From positions 427,501 to 491,500 of the forward strand of contig JACCIC010000053.1 in NCBI GenBank assembly GCA_018907035.1: a stretch of DNA of 64,000 nt, written 5' to 3'. Both the position numbers and the translations under genes were made by a program. Under the pieces are notes generated by a model. That model did no database searches and was not told the DNA's origin. It saw only the letters and a list, made by a program, of their open reading frames with translations. Numbering within the stretch: the stretch's first letter is position 1; each line of letters starts with the position of its first letter. This document shows, piece by piece, positions 1 to 12,438 of this stretch. The stretch is from Sycobia sp. Sy_11 (Eukaryota > Arthropoda > Insecta > Hymenoptera > Epichrysomallidae).

Positions 1-1438
1 AGTAAATATTATAACTATTCATGTTATCATCATTCATTTGTCAATCTTTATAGCAATTATCATATTTCATCATTATATTTGCTTTTAAAACTAATTTTTA
101 AGTTAAGCTCGAACATTGTGAACATTTTTAAACTTTAAAAAAACCCCTTTCTTCGTTCATTATTCGAGCTTTTGCAGATAATATAGACTAATTGTTTCGA
201 ACGAGTGGAAGGAGGATTTGGCACGATTAAAAAAAAAAAAAAAAAATTCAGTCCAATAGCTCGGCGACCCATTTCTTTATTCATTGAACACGGTATTAAG
301 GACTTACGTAATACTTTTCAATACAATTATGAACTCTCTAAGGTATCCGAAGGTATGAACGTGTGTCATGTACGTACCATTGCTTTACAACCAGTACGGA
401 ATATAGCGGATTGATAATGAACGAACGATTATAATACCTGGCGTAATGAGGATAATTGTAATTCAGCGCAACATTATACGGACTGTAATTTATTTATTTT
501 ACGCCAATTTCGAATAATTACAATCGTATTCGTTAACTCGAGCCATTAAGTCGCTTCTAATTTTTAAGCAGACTTCCCATTAATTTTGCCCAGCACTTTT
601 TCGAACGTCGATCATTATGTGAATCTAATTTGTGCGTAGCCCTCATACTGTAAAATGAGAAATGCGTTAAAAGTATCTAGAATCCCGTTAAGATTCTTAT
701 TATTTTTTTGGCTGTCGTACTTGCAGGATACTTAAAAAAGCGTTAATTTGAAAAATTTATGAGACGATTTATAGAATTTTAACTGATTAAAGCCTCTCTT
801 GTGCGTCCAATATAACGAATTATGAGGGGATTTTTTCTTACATAAACGTAAATAATACTTGCTTAATCATTATAGTTCGAGTTAAATTTACAGACGAGTT
901 TATTCAATTACGGAGATATGATATTTTTATAGAAAGTAAATTTTCAAATTAATAATCTTGATTTAATGCTGAAATATTTCAATTCGCGACGATTGCAACT
1001 TGCAATTTTACTTAATTAATACTACTCTTAACGAATGTACGAAAGTGTATAAGATTTTTAGATGTCGCATACTCTTTAATGTTTCCCTATTAAAGCGTTT
1101 GCTGATGCAACCTTCGGGTGTCACGATGGGATTTGTGCGGAACAACTGGATTACTTTCAACGCGAGCTTTCACTTAACCTGGTCGTGTTCCTCAATATTT
1201 AAAGGTTATAACTTCGTGTTTCAAAAATGCGAGAACTTCATTATTCTCTCCCAATAGGGATTAAAACACGTAGTCCCGCTAAATGTTTAAATTAATATTT
1301 GGAGGAAACAAACACTGTGCATTCCAGATCTGTGTTTTACTCAAATGCGAATTAGTCGAGCTTCTAAGTATCCAGAAAATAAATCTAGGGAGCCTCCCGA
1401 TGCTTTAGAATCAAGAGCTCGATATAAGGAGTTTTCCT

Positions 1439-1471
<33 letters not shown>

Positions 1472-1855
1472 TGAAACACATACATCTGATATAAACGAAC
1501 TCTCGAGATGCGCCGTTTAAGGTTAAATCGAACATCACTGCTGGAACATCTGGCGAAAAATCCCGAGACCTCGACTACCGTTCATAAATTATTCTGCAAA
1601 TCGAATCTGTCCACCCATCCCGCAACTTCTTTAGAATTATTCGTACACGTATATATATATATATAACGTCGAATTGGAAGGCGATCTATATTTAACAATT
1701 TTATAAAAATTTATTTATATATACGTAGTTGATCGCATGGTTTATAAAAAATAGTTTTGCTTGAAGTACTATATTAAATTATATTTTTGAAATTTATCAT
1801 TCAATGGTAGCGATTTGTTTTAAGGGCAAAAACATATATATGACAGTGTGTGTGC

Positions 1856-1912
<57 letters not shown>

Positions 1913-2000
1913 CATGTATGTATGTATGTACATAGGAGCTCAATTCGGCGTGACCTTGGTTTATTCAACAGTAACTTAAAAAATATCCCATCACGGCGAT
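1..2000. other. AT-rich non-coding sequence upstream of the candidate PACS exon
   Basis: I see no credible coding exon here. The short open frames are AT-rich, start at arbitrary ATGs and have no recognisable motif. The stretch contains a poly-A run at about 1442-1470 and a compound microsatellite near 1845-1931. If the N-terminal PACS exons lie upstream of the window, this is PACS intron; otherwise it is 5' flank. Confidence 0.5.
1845..1931. repeat. Compound (TG)n-(TA)n-(TGTA)n microsatellite
   Basis: A TG/GTGCG run passes into an uninterrupted TA array (1865-1903) and then into TGTA/CATG tetranucleotide units. Confidence 0.9.
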
Positions 2001-2248
2001 TTAATAACGTGCGACAGTTGGTCTCGTGAGTGGTGGAAAAAAGTCAAAAAATAAAATATATAAATATAAGATTGTCAAAAAGAAAAGCGAGAGAATATTG
2101 GGAGAGGACCCGAGATCGTGTGTGCGCGTGTATCTGTATATATATAATACAATAAGTTACGTACCGTCCGTAAACAAAAAAAAAAAAACAAAAAACAAAA
2201 AACAAAAACTAAGAAAGGAGAGTAAGATAAGACTAAAGTGTAAGTCGT
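2000..2248 (+). promoter_or_regulatory. Possible 5' UTR or alternative promoter of PACS
   Basis: The AT-repeat landscape gives way to a less repetitive block that contains an arthropod Inr-like CAGTTG near 2014, directly upstream of the open segment whose splice phase matches the next PACS exon. No TATA box is clear. This is an inference from position and composition only. Confidence 0.25.
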
Positions 2249-2414
2249 ATGTGGCGGATTGGCTTTTGCACTGTTGCATGCGGGGTTACGAATTCGATAG
2301 TCTTAATCAGCGCGGAGGAGGCCGGAGGCATCCCGGTGGCGCCGACCGCCGCCCAACTCATCCCCGGGATCCAGCCATTGACGGAGCGTACGCGCGTCGG
2401 ACACATGACCCCAG
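2249..2414 (+). CDS. PACS: Candidate 5' exon of PACS (alternative first exon or linker exon)
   Basis: This GC-rich open segment lies in AT-rich surroundings and ends in a strong donor, CAG|GTACGT, at 2414. Read from the ATG at 2249 it gives 55 codons plus one base. That is exactly the phase needed to complete the split first codon of the exon at 8822, so all seven exons would make a 627-residue frame. The encoded sequence (ILVSAEE-like start, then PLTERTRVGHMTP) has no domain I recognise. It would fall in the variable linker of PACS, where human PACS1 also has a PLSERT stretch just before a Ser/Asp-rich segment. The ATG context is weak. The segment could instead start at an internal acceptor near 2310 and be an internal exon, or belong to another transcript. 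Confidence 0.42.
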
Positions 2415-2697
2415 GTACGTACATCCATATATCGACATATACGTGTGTGTAAATATAATACGCGCGCGCGGCGGAGGAAAGGAAGCCCGATTATCGAATG
2501 GGGAACTGTTTTTTTTTTTTTTTTTTTTTATAAATTGCGTAGTGATATAATCGGTTGCGAGGAAGTAGGATAGGTAAATTCAGGTGTTAGATTGTTGTTT
2601 TTATTGTGCTTTTTAAATATTTTTTTTACGAATCTTATTATAATTTATAATGTTGAATGTAAATCTCTTTTGCGCGTCACTATACGATTTATTCACA

Positions 2698-2698
<1 letters not shown>

Positions 2699-2744
<46 letters not shown>
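2699..2744. repeat. (TA)n microsatellite
   Basis: Uninterrupted TA dinucleotide array. Confidence 0.95.
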
Positions 2745-2746
<2 letters not shown>

Positions 2747-2862
2747 AAGTAAATACTTTCTTGTTTTGTATAGAAAAAAATACATGTTCTTTAATTAAGT
2801 CAATAATTGCTCAACACATAAATAGTTCATTTGATTTTTTTTAAAAATAATCTCATGATATG

Positions 2863-3135
2863 GGAAGGTTTTTTGTTGAAAATTGAATTTTTATTTCCAA
2901 AAATATATCTCTAACCATTAGTCGTATTAGCATAAAACATGTTTTATGTTGTAACTCAACGGCATTTCCTTGTCAAAATCCGTCATTAAAAAGAGATTGA
3001 AATGAAGGGTTACAATTGCTTGCGATTGATTGCTTCTGCTGAATGCTAAATGGTCGCGATTATCGAGTTGTTCTTTTATTTTCTCCCGAATTGTTCTAAC
3101 CATTAGTTGTAATTTTTCAACAAAAAACTAACCTT
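2863..3135. mobile_element. Candidate MITE (short non-autonomous DNA element)
   Basis: A 16-17 bp terminal inverted repeat (TTTTTTGTTGAAAATT at 2869-2884 and its reverse complement with one extra A at 3111-3127) bounds about 270 bp without coding potential. A perfect 18-bp palindrome lies inside at 2931-2948 (CATAAAAC ATGTTTTATG). An 11-base direct repeat, CTAACCATTAG, occurs just inside both ends. No target-site duplication was confirmed, so the element boundaries are approximate. Confidence 0.4.
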
Positions 3136-3293
3136 AAATAATATTCAACCGACTAAAGCGGATTCCTCGTTATATATGTAGGGATTTCGGGGCGAAGAGG
3201 GGAGGAGGTCAATAAAGCGTTCGAATTTATGCAATTTTCTACAATAAAATAAAATAGGACGGCAAGCGAGAGCTTTTCCTTGTATTTTTATAT

Positions 3294-3297
<4 letters not shown>

Positions 3298-3342
<45 letters not shown>
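3298..3342. repeat. (CT)n microsatellite
   Basis: Long CT array followed directly by a short TA run. Confidence 0.95.
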
Positions 3343-3344
<2 letters not shown>

Positions 3345-3791
3345 ATATATATATAATAGCATGATTTTTGATCTTCCTCTGCACTTCTGTTCTCTCCCTT
3401 TCTTCTGTACAAAATTTTTTGTAGTATGCGTGTATATATATATAAATAATATCTACACACGGTAAGAGCTCACGAGAGCAGAGCGCTTGCGCTCGCCCGT
3501 TGATTGTATAATAGTGGCAAAGTGTGCAGGTGTAGAAAGAAGTCTGATTGGTTCCCCTTGATTGGGACGGGTGGGGCGGGGCTACCGCCCTGAATAGATA
3601 CGTTATCGGCCTAATGTCATTTATAGGCGCGAGAAAATATATCGGTTTGGGGCTAGCGTTAAGCGAGATTTGGGTGTAATAATGTGCTTTTAGAGCGAGG
3701 CAAACCGTTCGATGCCAATTGAAGGTGAAATCGACGTTTTGTGCGATATAAACAAAGAATCAAGACGTATGACAGTGATATTTTTAGTATT

Positions 3792-3798
<7 letters not shown>

Positions 3799-3838
<40 letters not shown>
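3799..3838. repeat. (TA)n microsatellite
   Basis: Uninterrupted TA array, one of two within 110 bp. Confidence 0.95.
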
Positions 3839-3841
<3 letters not shown>

Positions 3842-3868
3842 ATAAATAAAGTTCGACAAACTAACAAA

Positions 3869-3871
<3 letters not shown>

Positions 3872-3903
<32 letters not shown>
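3872..3903. repeat. (TA)n microsatellite
   Basis: Second TA array, about 33 bp after the previous one. Confidence 0.95.
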
Positions 3904-3908
<5 letters not shown>

Positions 3909-5781
3909 GTTATATGAATATTAATAAGAAACATTACCAAAGTAAAAATACTTTAGCTTGTATTTTTAGTATACGCGCAATAAAAGCGATAATCTTTATT
4001 ATTGAGCAATCTATTTCAGACCGTTTATTGCGAATAGAGAGAAAAACAAACGAGTATACTTTCATTTGTATTTAAATTGAGCTTCTAAATTGAAACATTG
4101 CAGCTGTTATTAAGCTTGAAGTTAATTGATTTTTTTTTTTTTTTTTTTTTGAAAGCATATAATGAAGACCGGCTATTGTCGCTGCACTATTTGTAACGAA
4201 CTTGAACGCGACAATGAAATTCACGAGGTTCCTTGAAAATTTAATTGGGCAATGCGAGCTTTTGCAGGGATCTTATATATCGTTAATTACGAGGCGCCCG
4301 ATTCTGTATAAATAATAAATTGAACGTCACAGCTGCTCTTGTGCATAAAATATTCCGCGGGGCCCTCCGATAAATTTCAGCCATATTTCAAGTGAAAATT
4401 TATCGTATAAGTAATGAAGTCTGAATTTTTTTCGTTCTTATTCCACAGACACAATAATTTCCAATAGATTACTTGGAAATCGACAGTTTTGGCTTCGTAT
4501 AATATAAAAGAAATAATTGGATAGAATTAATTAAATGCTCAAAAAGCTATAAAGTACTATTTATGTATTTTGTATTTTTTATTTAGTTTATAATTATTGA
4601 ATTTACAGGCTTTTTAAATTTTAAAATTCATTGTATTAAAGAATTTTTTAATTATTTCTTTGTATTTATACATTTTTATTTATGTATTAAAAAAAAAAAA
4701 AGAAGAAGAAATTCTAGCAAGTTCAGAATAAACTTTTTTTCATTTTATCTTGTGGGAAAACTGTATTTGAGAAAGCTTAAGAAATAAATTGCTTCTTATA
4801 ACAATAAATAGAAATGCAAATAATTCTGATTCTGAGCGATAGATAGAGAGAGGGGTGGGGGTAAATTTATATAGATGTCTAAAATCCATGATTGAAGGAT
4901 TACTTGTGTATTTTTTTTTTAAATTTTAGATCGAAAGTTTTACATTATCTTTCTGACATCTTGTAGAGTTTTTTTTTTATCGATAATTGGAACAGAACCT
5001 TTTTTGTCCAATCAAAAATTTATGTCCAGGATAGTTGAATAATTGATGAACGTAAATTAAGTGGATGGGTAAGGTTGATTGATTAATCGTTTGAATGATG
5101 GTGTTACAAATCGTGAAAAATAAGTTGTTACCCTATCCTTCGCGAAATAACTGTACGTGGATAAATAAAGTTGTCTAAGGGGAAAAATGCCTATAAGCAT
5201 GATAAAGATATATCGGAAAAGTTTTAATTAACGATATCTAATGATTTTTTTCGCAAGCTGTCCTTCAAATTTGTATTAAATTTTAGCTCATATATATATA
5301 TACATATATATATATATACACGTCGGCTCATTTAAATTCATATTAAAAAGTACCTTATAAAGCTGATCATCGAAATAAGTCCTCGATTATTTATGCATTA
5401 TATAAAAACTTAAAAGCAAGCGGTATAAGGGAGGGAGGGAGGGACGGGGAGAGAAAGACTATCGTACTAACGAAGGACAATGTTGTAGATTGTACAAGAG
5501 AGTTTAGCAGTTGATTGAGTTCCCTCGGTCGAGAAAAAGCGCGAGCGAGCACGGGGCGAACGGCGTGAAAGAGGGAGCGAGAGGCAGAGGAGGCACATGG
5601 AGAGAGGGAGAGGGAGAGAGAGAATAAGATAGACTGGGTGAGCTTTGATCGGCCTTATTGACTTGAACGTGTGTAAATGAAGCAAATACGCGCGCGCGCG
5701 TGTGTATGTGGCTACAAAATGACATAACGCATTCCTAGCAAAAATGAGCGCCTCGTCTTTATCTTCTTCTCCCGCTTCTTG

Positions 5782-5783
<2 letters not shown>

Positions 5784-5836
<53 letters not shown>
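5784..5836. repeat. (TA)n microsatellite
   Basis: Uninterrupted TA array of about 53 bp. Confidence 0.95.
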
Positions 5837-5839
<3 letters not shown>

Positions 5840-6298
5840 ACTGAAGCTTTTACTTTCTTCTACACGTTGATGATGCGACAGCATTAGGAAGGGAGGGAGG
5901 GGAGAACAAGAGAGAGACAAAGAGAGAGAAAGGCTTTTCTCTCTCGCCGTACCTCGCTTATAAAGAGTGCTGTGCTATACCACATTATATATATATATAT
6001 ACGTGAAAGGGCGTCATTTCTATACATATATGTGTATGAGCGATAAAAATTTATCGAGTGCCTTGTAAAACACGCTCTTTTGTGCTTTTTCATTGTCTAT
6101 CTTTGAAAAATATAGTAATTAAAATAAAAAAAAAAAAAGAAAAAAGAAAAAAAAAAGCGGAAGTTGCTCGATCAGGAGGCGCGCCCGCTCGCGACCATTC
6201 CATGAGCCCCAGTGCTCGCGTACCGGTGCGTCAGAATTTTCAGTGTCCTATATGCGCGGGACGAGTGTCGAAAGTATATACTTTATAAGATGGGTATA

Positions 6299-6315
6299 AT
6301 ATATATATATATATA

Positions 6316-6348
<33 letters not shown>
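6299..6348. repeat. (TA)n microsatellite with one CTAT interruption
   Basis: TA array broken once by a C near 6317. Confidence 0.95.
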
Positions 6349-6351
<3 letters not shown>

Positions 6352-6910
6352 AGTTCAATTCATATTTTCACTTTCTATGAGCGCGCTGGAATTGCTTGTA
6401 ATAATCGGAAGTAAAAATTGATTACAGTGTGATGATATACTATATGATATAAAAGTATGTACATGTATCTGCTGTACAGCTCTTACATAGACGAATTCTT
6501 TTAAATTTAAAGTAGTCCGTAGAAAGAGCGCTCTGTATTTATGTTTGAAAATTAATTAATAGTGAAATTATTAAAAGCAAAAATGTTGCTCTGTCGATGC
6601 ATTACCATCAACCATGCACAGCAGTGTATAAGGTATGGAATATTGTCACGCTGATCTGTCAGTGAATCAAATAAAGAATCGGAAAAATGTTAAGAATTTC
6701 CTGGTTATAATATCGTTTTCTGTATATCTCGTATAGCGTATAAGATATGTATGTATATATATATAAGTGATTGTATGTGCATCCGTGTATAGTCCTATTA
6801 TCTCAATCCAATTTAGAAAATATAAGTATTTAAGTATGTGTAACAAAGCGCGGCGTGCAAGCATGTGAATATTATAATAGTTTGACACTGTCTAGCATGT
6901 GTTTCTGAAT

Positions 6911-6911
6911 C

Positions 6912-6970
<59 letters not shown>
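6911..6970. repeat. (CT)n microsatellite
   Basis: About 60 bp of CT repeat with a few TTCT interruptions at its left end. Confidence 0.95.
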
Positions 6971-6973
<3 letters not shown>

Positions 6974-8627
6974 ACTGTGTATCTACTTTTAACATTATCT
7001 CCTGTTCTCTGCCGAAGATTCTATCTGTCTACACTTCTGTACGTACGTATTCTCGACTTCTATGTGACTGTTTTCGTAACTCTTTTTTTTTTATCTCAGA
7101 TACTCTAATCAAATCTATATTTATATTGAATCAAAGACGATTATAATGTGTACTGGTCTTTCATATGTGTTATTTCTATAATCAAGCGTTTATTTTTAAT
7201 TTTCACTTACCCACTCGTTGAATTGAGTACAAAAAAAAATGCTCGTATGCAATTAAAAACACATGATTATAATGTAGTTTTATAATTTAGCAAAATGGCG
7301 AAAATTTTCTGTTATAATACTGATATTTAAAAATGAATTTGTCTAAGGTACATATATATATGTACATCGAATTATTATGTACTTCGCTTTTATTATATAC
7401 ATTTAAAAATGCACTTATCGTAATTTTCATCGTCAGTCGCTCATTAATCTCGCATAAGTCACGGGGCAAAAACTTTTCGCTTCGCCGTTCGTTCGAATTG
7501 CAGGAAAATGGCGCATAAAATGTATTCATTCAAACGTAAACTTCATCTAAAAGATTATTACTCGCGCCTTTACTGTAGAAATGGCGCGGTACACATCTTT
7601 CACTTTCATCTCTGCTTTTCATTAGCTACGATACTTCTCTATCGGACAAATATTGTTTTTTGCATTTCTACATTTATTTAATGAAATTGTTGTTGAATTT
7701 GTTTACAATAATATTCAAACTAAAATTAGATTTAAAATTTTTTTGTATGCAATTGGTAAGATATCATTTTTTTTCTTCAATATATATTCATTGAAAAAGA
7801 TTAATTAATACGATTGGTTGTTTTTTGCTTTATTATTTAAATTAATAATAATATGGAAAAAATAATACGATTCTTAGTTATAATCATACATTAAACGTTG
7901 AATTGACTAAATTGAACGACATTCGCTATCGGTAAAAATTTTTATAAAGACCAATGGTTTAAATGTAAAATCATTTCTTTGAGAAAGACCAATTGAGAAT
8001 TTAGTTTCTAAAAGAAATTTATATAATACAAAAACAATTAAAATTTTATTAGTTTATTTTTTTAATTTAATCCTGTTTTACTCGTGCATTTTATACACTT
8101 TCGTAAGTACGAGTAAATTTTTTAACGAAACCTCGCAGGCGAAAATTAACTTGGACTTGAAATTATATTAATGTATCGGCTTATGATAAATTCATTTAGG
8201 AATTTTATTATCATCGATTTGAATGATTTAATATACTTTACACGATCTTTTTGTAATCACGTCCCCGATTGCAATATTTATCAGTAAATTCAGTCTCGGA
8301 TGAAAGCAAAATCGAAAGGATAAATGATTCGTGCCGTGTCTATATTCTTTTTTACCCTGTGGCTCTGCGTCGGCGAGTTTTCTAGCACCGCAATTGAACA
8401 AAAAAAAGAAAAAAAAAATTAATGAAAGCATACATCGTCATAAAAGCCTATTCCCCGCACTCGTTGTTCACTTATACGCACCTCGACTTACACACTTGTC
8501 TCTATAGAAAATTTTTCCAATTGGCTCTACTATAATCTCGTCACCTTGACTCGTCCGGCTTTGCTTTTCTATAATAGCCTTATAGTCCGCACATTAATCT
8601 GCCTCGCTAACACACTCTTCGCAACAG

Positions 8628-8665
<38 letters not shown>

Positions 8666-8821
8666 AGAAAAAAAATCATCTACCGAACAAGCAAAATATA
8701 GAAAAAGAAACGTTGCACATGAAAAAAAAAAAAAAACAAACAAACAAAGAAACAAAGAAAAAAAACGAAGAAACAACTAACGCCTCGGGGGCGGGTTTCC
8801 CCATTATTTCGCTTCTTCCAG

Positions 8822-9213
8822 AGCGCGGCGTCGACCGCCAGAGCGACGACAGCTCGCGCCGCGCCGACAGCGACTCCCACCCGGACAACTGGACCGACCA
8901 CGAGGCGAACGACCCCGCTGCCATGGCCGCCGCCGCCGCCGCCGCCGCAGCCGCCGCCGTGTCCTCCGGCTCGGCCGCGGGCGGGGCGAACAGCGGCGTG
9001 GGCGGCGGCCTGTCGTCGGGCTCGCCGCCGAGGTCGGCCAACGAGCCGAGGGACCAGCAGGCCGCCGGCAAGGAGAACAACAGGGCCGAGGGCGCGAGCG
9101 ATCGCAAGAGCCGGCTGTTCGCCCGCGATCGCAGCAATCCCGGCTCGAACAAGATCAAGAAGCACAGCCTGAGCGTCGACCTGAAGCCGGCCGGCGAGCT
9201 GAACAGCGCCGAG
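8822..9213 (+). CDS. PACS: PACS exon: Ser/Asp-rich and polyalanine linker
   Basis: The exon starts with two bases of a split Glu codon after TTCTTCCAG and ends in GAG|GTGAGT. It encodes a Ser/Asp/Arg-rich stretch ([15 protein letters not shown]), a run of about a dozen alanines written mostly with GCC codons, Gly/Ser-rich sequence and a basic segment. This is the poorly conserved middle region of PACS, with several potential kinase sites. The antisense strand is also open over this exon, but only because of its extreme GC content. Confidence 0.85.
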
Positions 9214-10671
9214 GTGAGTGTCTTTATCTTCTTACCACCACCCCACCCACCCCCCTTCACCCTCTGTGGGGGAAGGGTGGGGCATAAGTAATTAATCGGA
9301 GGTGAGCCCCCCTGGTCATTTTCAATGTGGGGCTTAAGTTGAGATGGCAAAGTGTAAATTTTGTGGTCGGAGAGCCTGGCACTTTGGAGCAGATTGGTTT
9401 TGAAGCATGCAACAAACAAGCAATTAAATAAGTCAATTAGATATTGATATTATTAAGTGAAGTCCGGCCATTTGCCCGCACCAGGGGAGGAGGGGAGGGG
9501 GGTCACGATGAGCACTGATTCAGTAACGATTTTTTGACGGATTTCAGTATACTTTTTAACGTTTTCTACAAAAATAACAGACGCGCGTTAAAAATAATAA
9601 ATGCTGTTATAATGGTATTGATTTTAAACGCAACGAATGTCATTCGTTCTATACTTGGCTTGAAAAGATTATTTTTGGTTTTATGTCTGTCTCAACGTGT
9701 TCATGCATACGAGTTATTGATACTTTTTTTATGCAATATATTCGTTTCTTTTTTTACATCCGACAATGCGATTTATCGTTGATTATTGATTTAGGTTTTT
9801 ATTGTCGAGTCCTCGTGTACGCTAGGACGTGTTGTAATATAAAAGGTACACATAATTACGTATATATATATATATGTCAATTTATGCACGCGTAACATTT
9901 GTACAGAAGATAAAATTTATTGATGAACAGTAGAAATCGTCGTTCGTCGTTTGTAACAATGAAGCAGATGCAAATGCGCAAAGTTTTTTTCTCGTGCGAC
10001 CGTTATTGTTGCTCTTGTTGATGTTTTTTTGTTCAATTTATTGTAACTTTTTTGTAAGCTGCATAAAACTCGAACCTTAGAAAATATGCAAAAATTTCAA
10101 GTTGTTAACTTTTATTGTGTCTTTGATAGAACAAATCATCAAATACATTTATACTGTTTTTATGTCATTTCTAATGATTAATATAAAATTTTATTAAATT
10201 TTTTCTATGCGGAACTACTGTAAGAATAAACTATGCGGTATTTAAAGTACTTTGGACGAAAGAATCATTTAGAATTATTTATGGACCTCTGTTGTAATAG
10301 GGGCGTTTATTTTCCCCAATAGGGGAAAAGGCCCGCGATGCCTCCATCTTCGTTTTTATATGTACATTTCTATCGTATTACGATCGCGTTGGATCACTGT
10401 GTTTTTGTCGATTTTTAAAAACTGCGTCCGATTCAGTGGTTAGACAATCGCCGAAGTTAAGGATTTATTTCAGCTTAGTGGTAATAAGGGTGCGTTTATG
10501 CTTATCATCGGCTTTGAGGGTGATTTTTCTATCTCAATTGATTACATTGAGAGTTGTTTCACATTTCCTACGACTGAAACATTGTAATATTTTTTTCAAA
10601 ATCATAAGCTTGCCCCCTTGGAACTCTTGGTAATTGATATATACAATAATGCTCGAGTCCATGTTGCATTC

Positions 10672-10738
<67 letters not shown>

Positions 10739-12130
10739 GAAAATTCCAAGTGAGAAGAATTTTGGATTCGCAGTGATTTTATAAATTTCATACTTTTGTC
10801 GACTTTTAGATCCTTAAAAGGGGTGGTTGTTTACTAATAATATTCAAGAAAAAACAATTGTTGATCGTTCTTATTTTTTTTACAAAGAGTAATCTCGTAA
10901 AAATCACACTTTCCTATCTCGTTTTCCTACTTTCCCCTGAAGTGTCAAGAATCGGGCGAAAGACGTAATATTTTTCCGATTATTCTTTCAGTATACAGAA
11001 AATTGAGATGTATAACCGCTTCATTTTAAAATATATTTATTGCCGGATTGATCGGATGGCAATGCAGAATTTTATTAACTTTTATTCGTCTATCGTTAGA
11101 TGCGAGGTGCAAGTTACAAAAAAATCTTAAATCTTATGATTCATAATGTAAATTCATATAGATTTCATGAATATAATAACGGAATCGAATAAAAGTAATA
11201 ATGCTCCGTAATGATTTTCCAAGGCTCAGGTGGCTCGAGAAAATGGCTTACGCGTGTAAAAAACAGTTATAGGGTTTCGTCAATGTAGCGATTTCCTGAA
11301 CTGATGTCCCGGTTTGAACCCAAATTCCCATGTTCCGCGGTCATTTGAAGCTCGGCTTTTGCCTCCCAAATCGCGGAGCCCCTGCCGTTTGGCCCCATTT
11401 TCGAAGAAAACGGTAATTCGTACTTTTCAGCAGCGCCATTCATGATACGATTTGTCTGCTGAGCCGACGAAGGAACAAAAGTTTCTGTTAACGCGCGTCT
11501 TTCGCCAAATCAAGCAACAGCAATATTGACCTTTCGTTGTCCTCAATAAAGGATGGTTAATGATCGAACGATCTCTAAAAATGACCTTTGATCAAAGTTA
11601 AGACCTTCAGTTGACGCTTATGACTAAATCCTATACAATATTTATATATAAATCCGTAAAGAATGCGCTTCTCAAAAGTCATTCGGGAGAATTTTCATTC
11701 CATCCTGAGTACATATTGGTCATTTTACTAGAATTGGCTATATGATCAATTTATTATCCATATTGATCGATTTATTCTATATTTTTCCCATTATCATTAG
11801 GATTTTATTATTGTTCAATCGTTAAATAAGAATCTTGTCCCTATAAAAGATATAATTGCCATTGTACGATTTAAAAATCGTTAATTTACAATTATTTACA
11901 ATGGAAGTGCACAAAACTTTTATTCACGTGCGTAATTTTGATTTAAAAACAGAACTGCGATTTTTTCAAAACAAAAAGTATATGGAAATCAATAAATTCC
12001 TACATTTTCTTCCAATTTACTGTGCGCCACTATTTGTGAAACCTCGAATATATTTTACGGTCGAATAAAACTCGTATGTCGCAAACGATTTTATAAAAGT
12101 TCTAGATTTTTTATTAAAATTACACGTGTC

Positions 12131-12189
<59 letters not shown>

Positions 12190-12387
12190 TAATAGAAAGA
12201 GAAAGAAGCGCCAATTTAAATTTGTTCCGCGCAGCTGATTTTTTCCGCTCCGACGTTCCTATATATGAAGGAAGCCGGTTCGAATTGCGAGAGACAAGGA
12301 AAATTTCATACGATTTTGATTAGTTGGCAGTTTTCCATTTCCTCAATACATATATATTCTTTATAAACTATGCATGAACTTACTTGG

Positions 12388-12438
<51 letters not shown>

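Larger units (their letters stand above)
2415..8821 (+). other. Putative PACS intron, repeat-rich
   Basis: No conserved coding segment was recognised. It holds several (TA)n and (CT)n arrays, poly-A and poly-T runs, and a candidate MITE at 2863-3135. The polypyrimidine tract and acceptor at 8810-8821 (TTCGCTTCTTCCAG) close the intron. Confidence 0.5.

Noticed and set aside
2026..2550. 174-codon plus frame over the candidate PACS exon
   Set aside because: It starts in an AT-rich repeat and ends in poly-T Phe codons, and is in a different register from the phase-compatible reading.
8676..9419. Minus-strand frames opposite the PACS exon at 8822-9213
   Set aside because: Shadows of a GC-rich exon that run into poly-T-encoded Phe runs and intron sequence.
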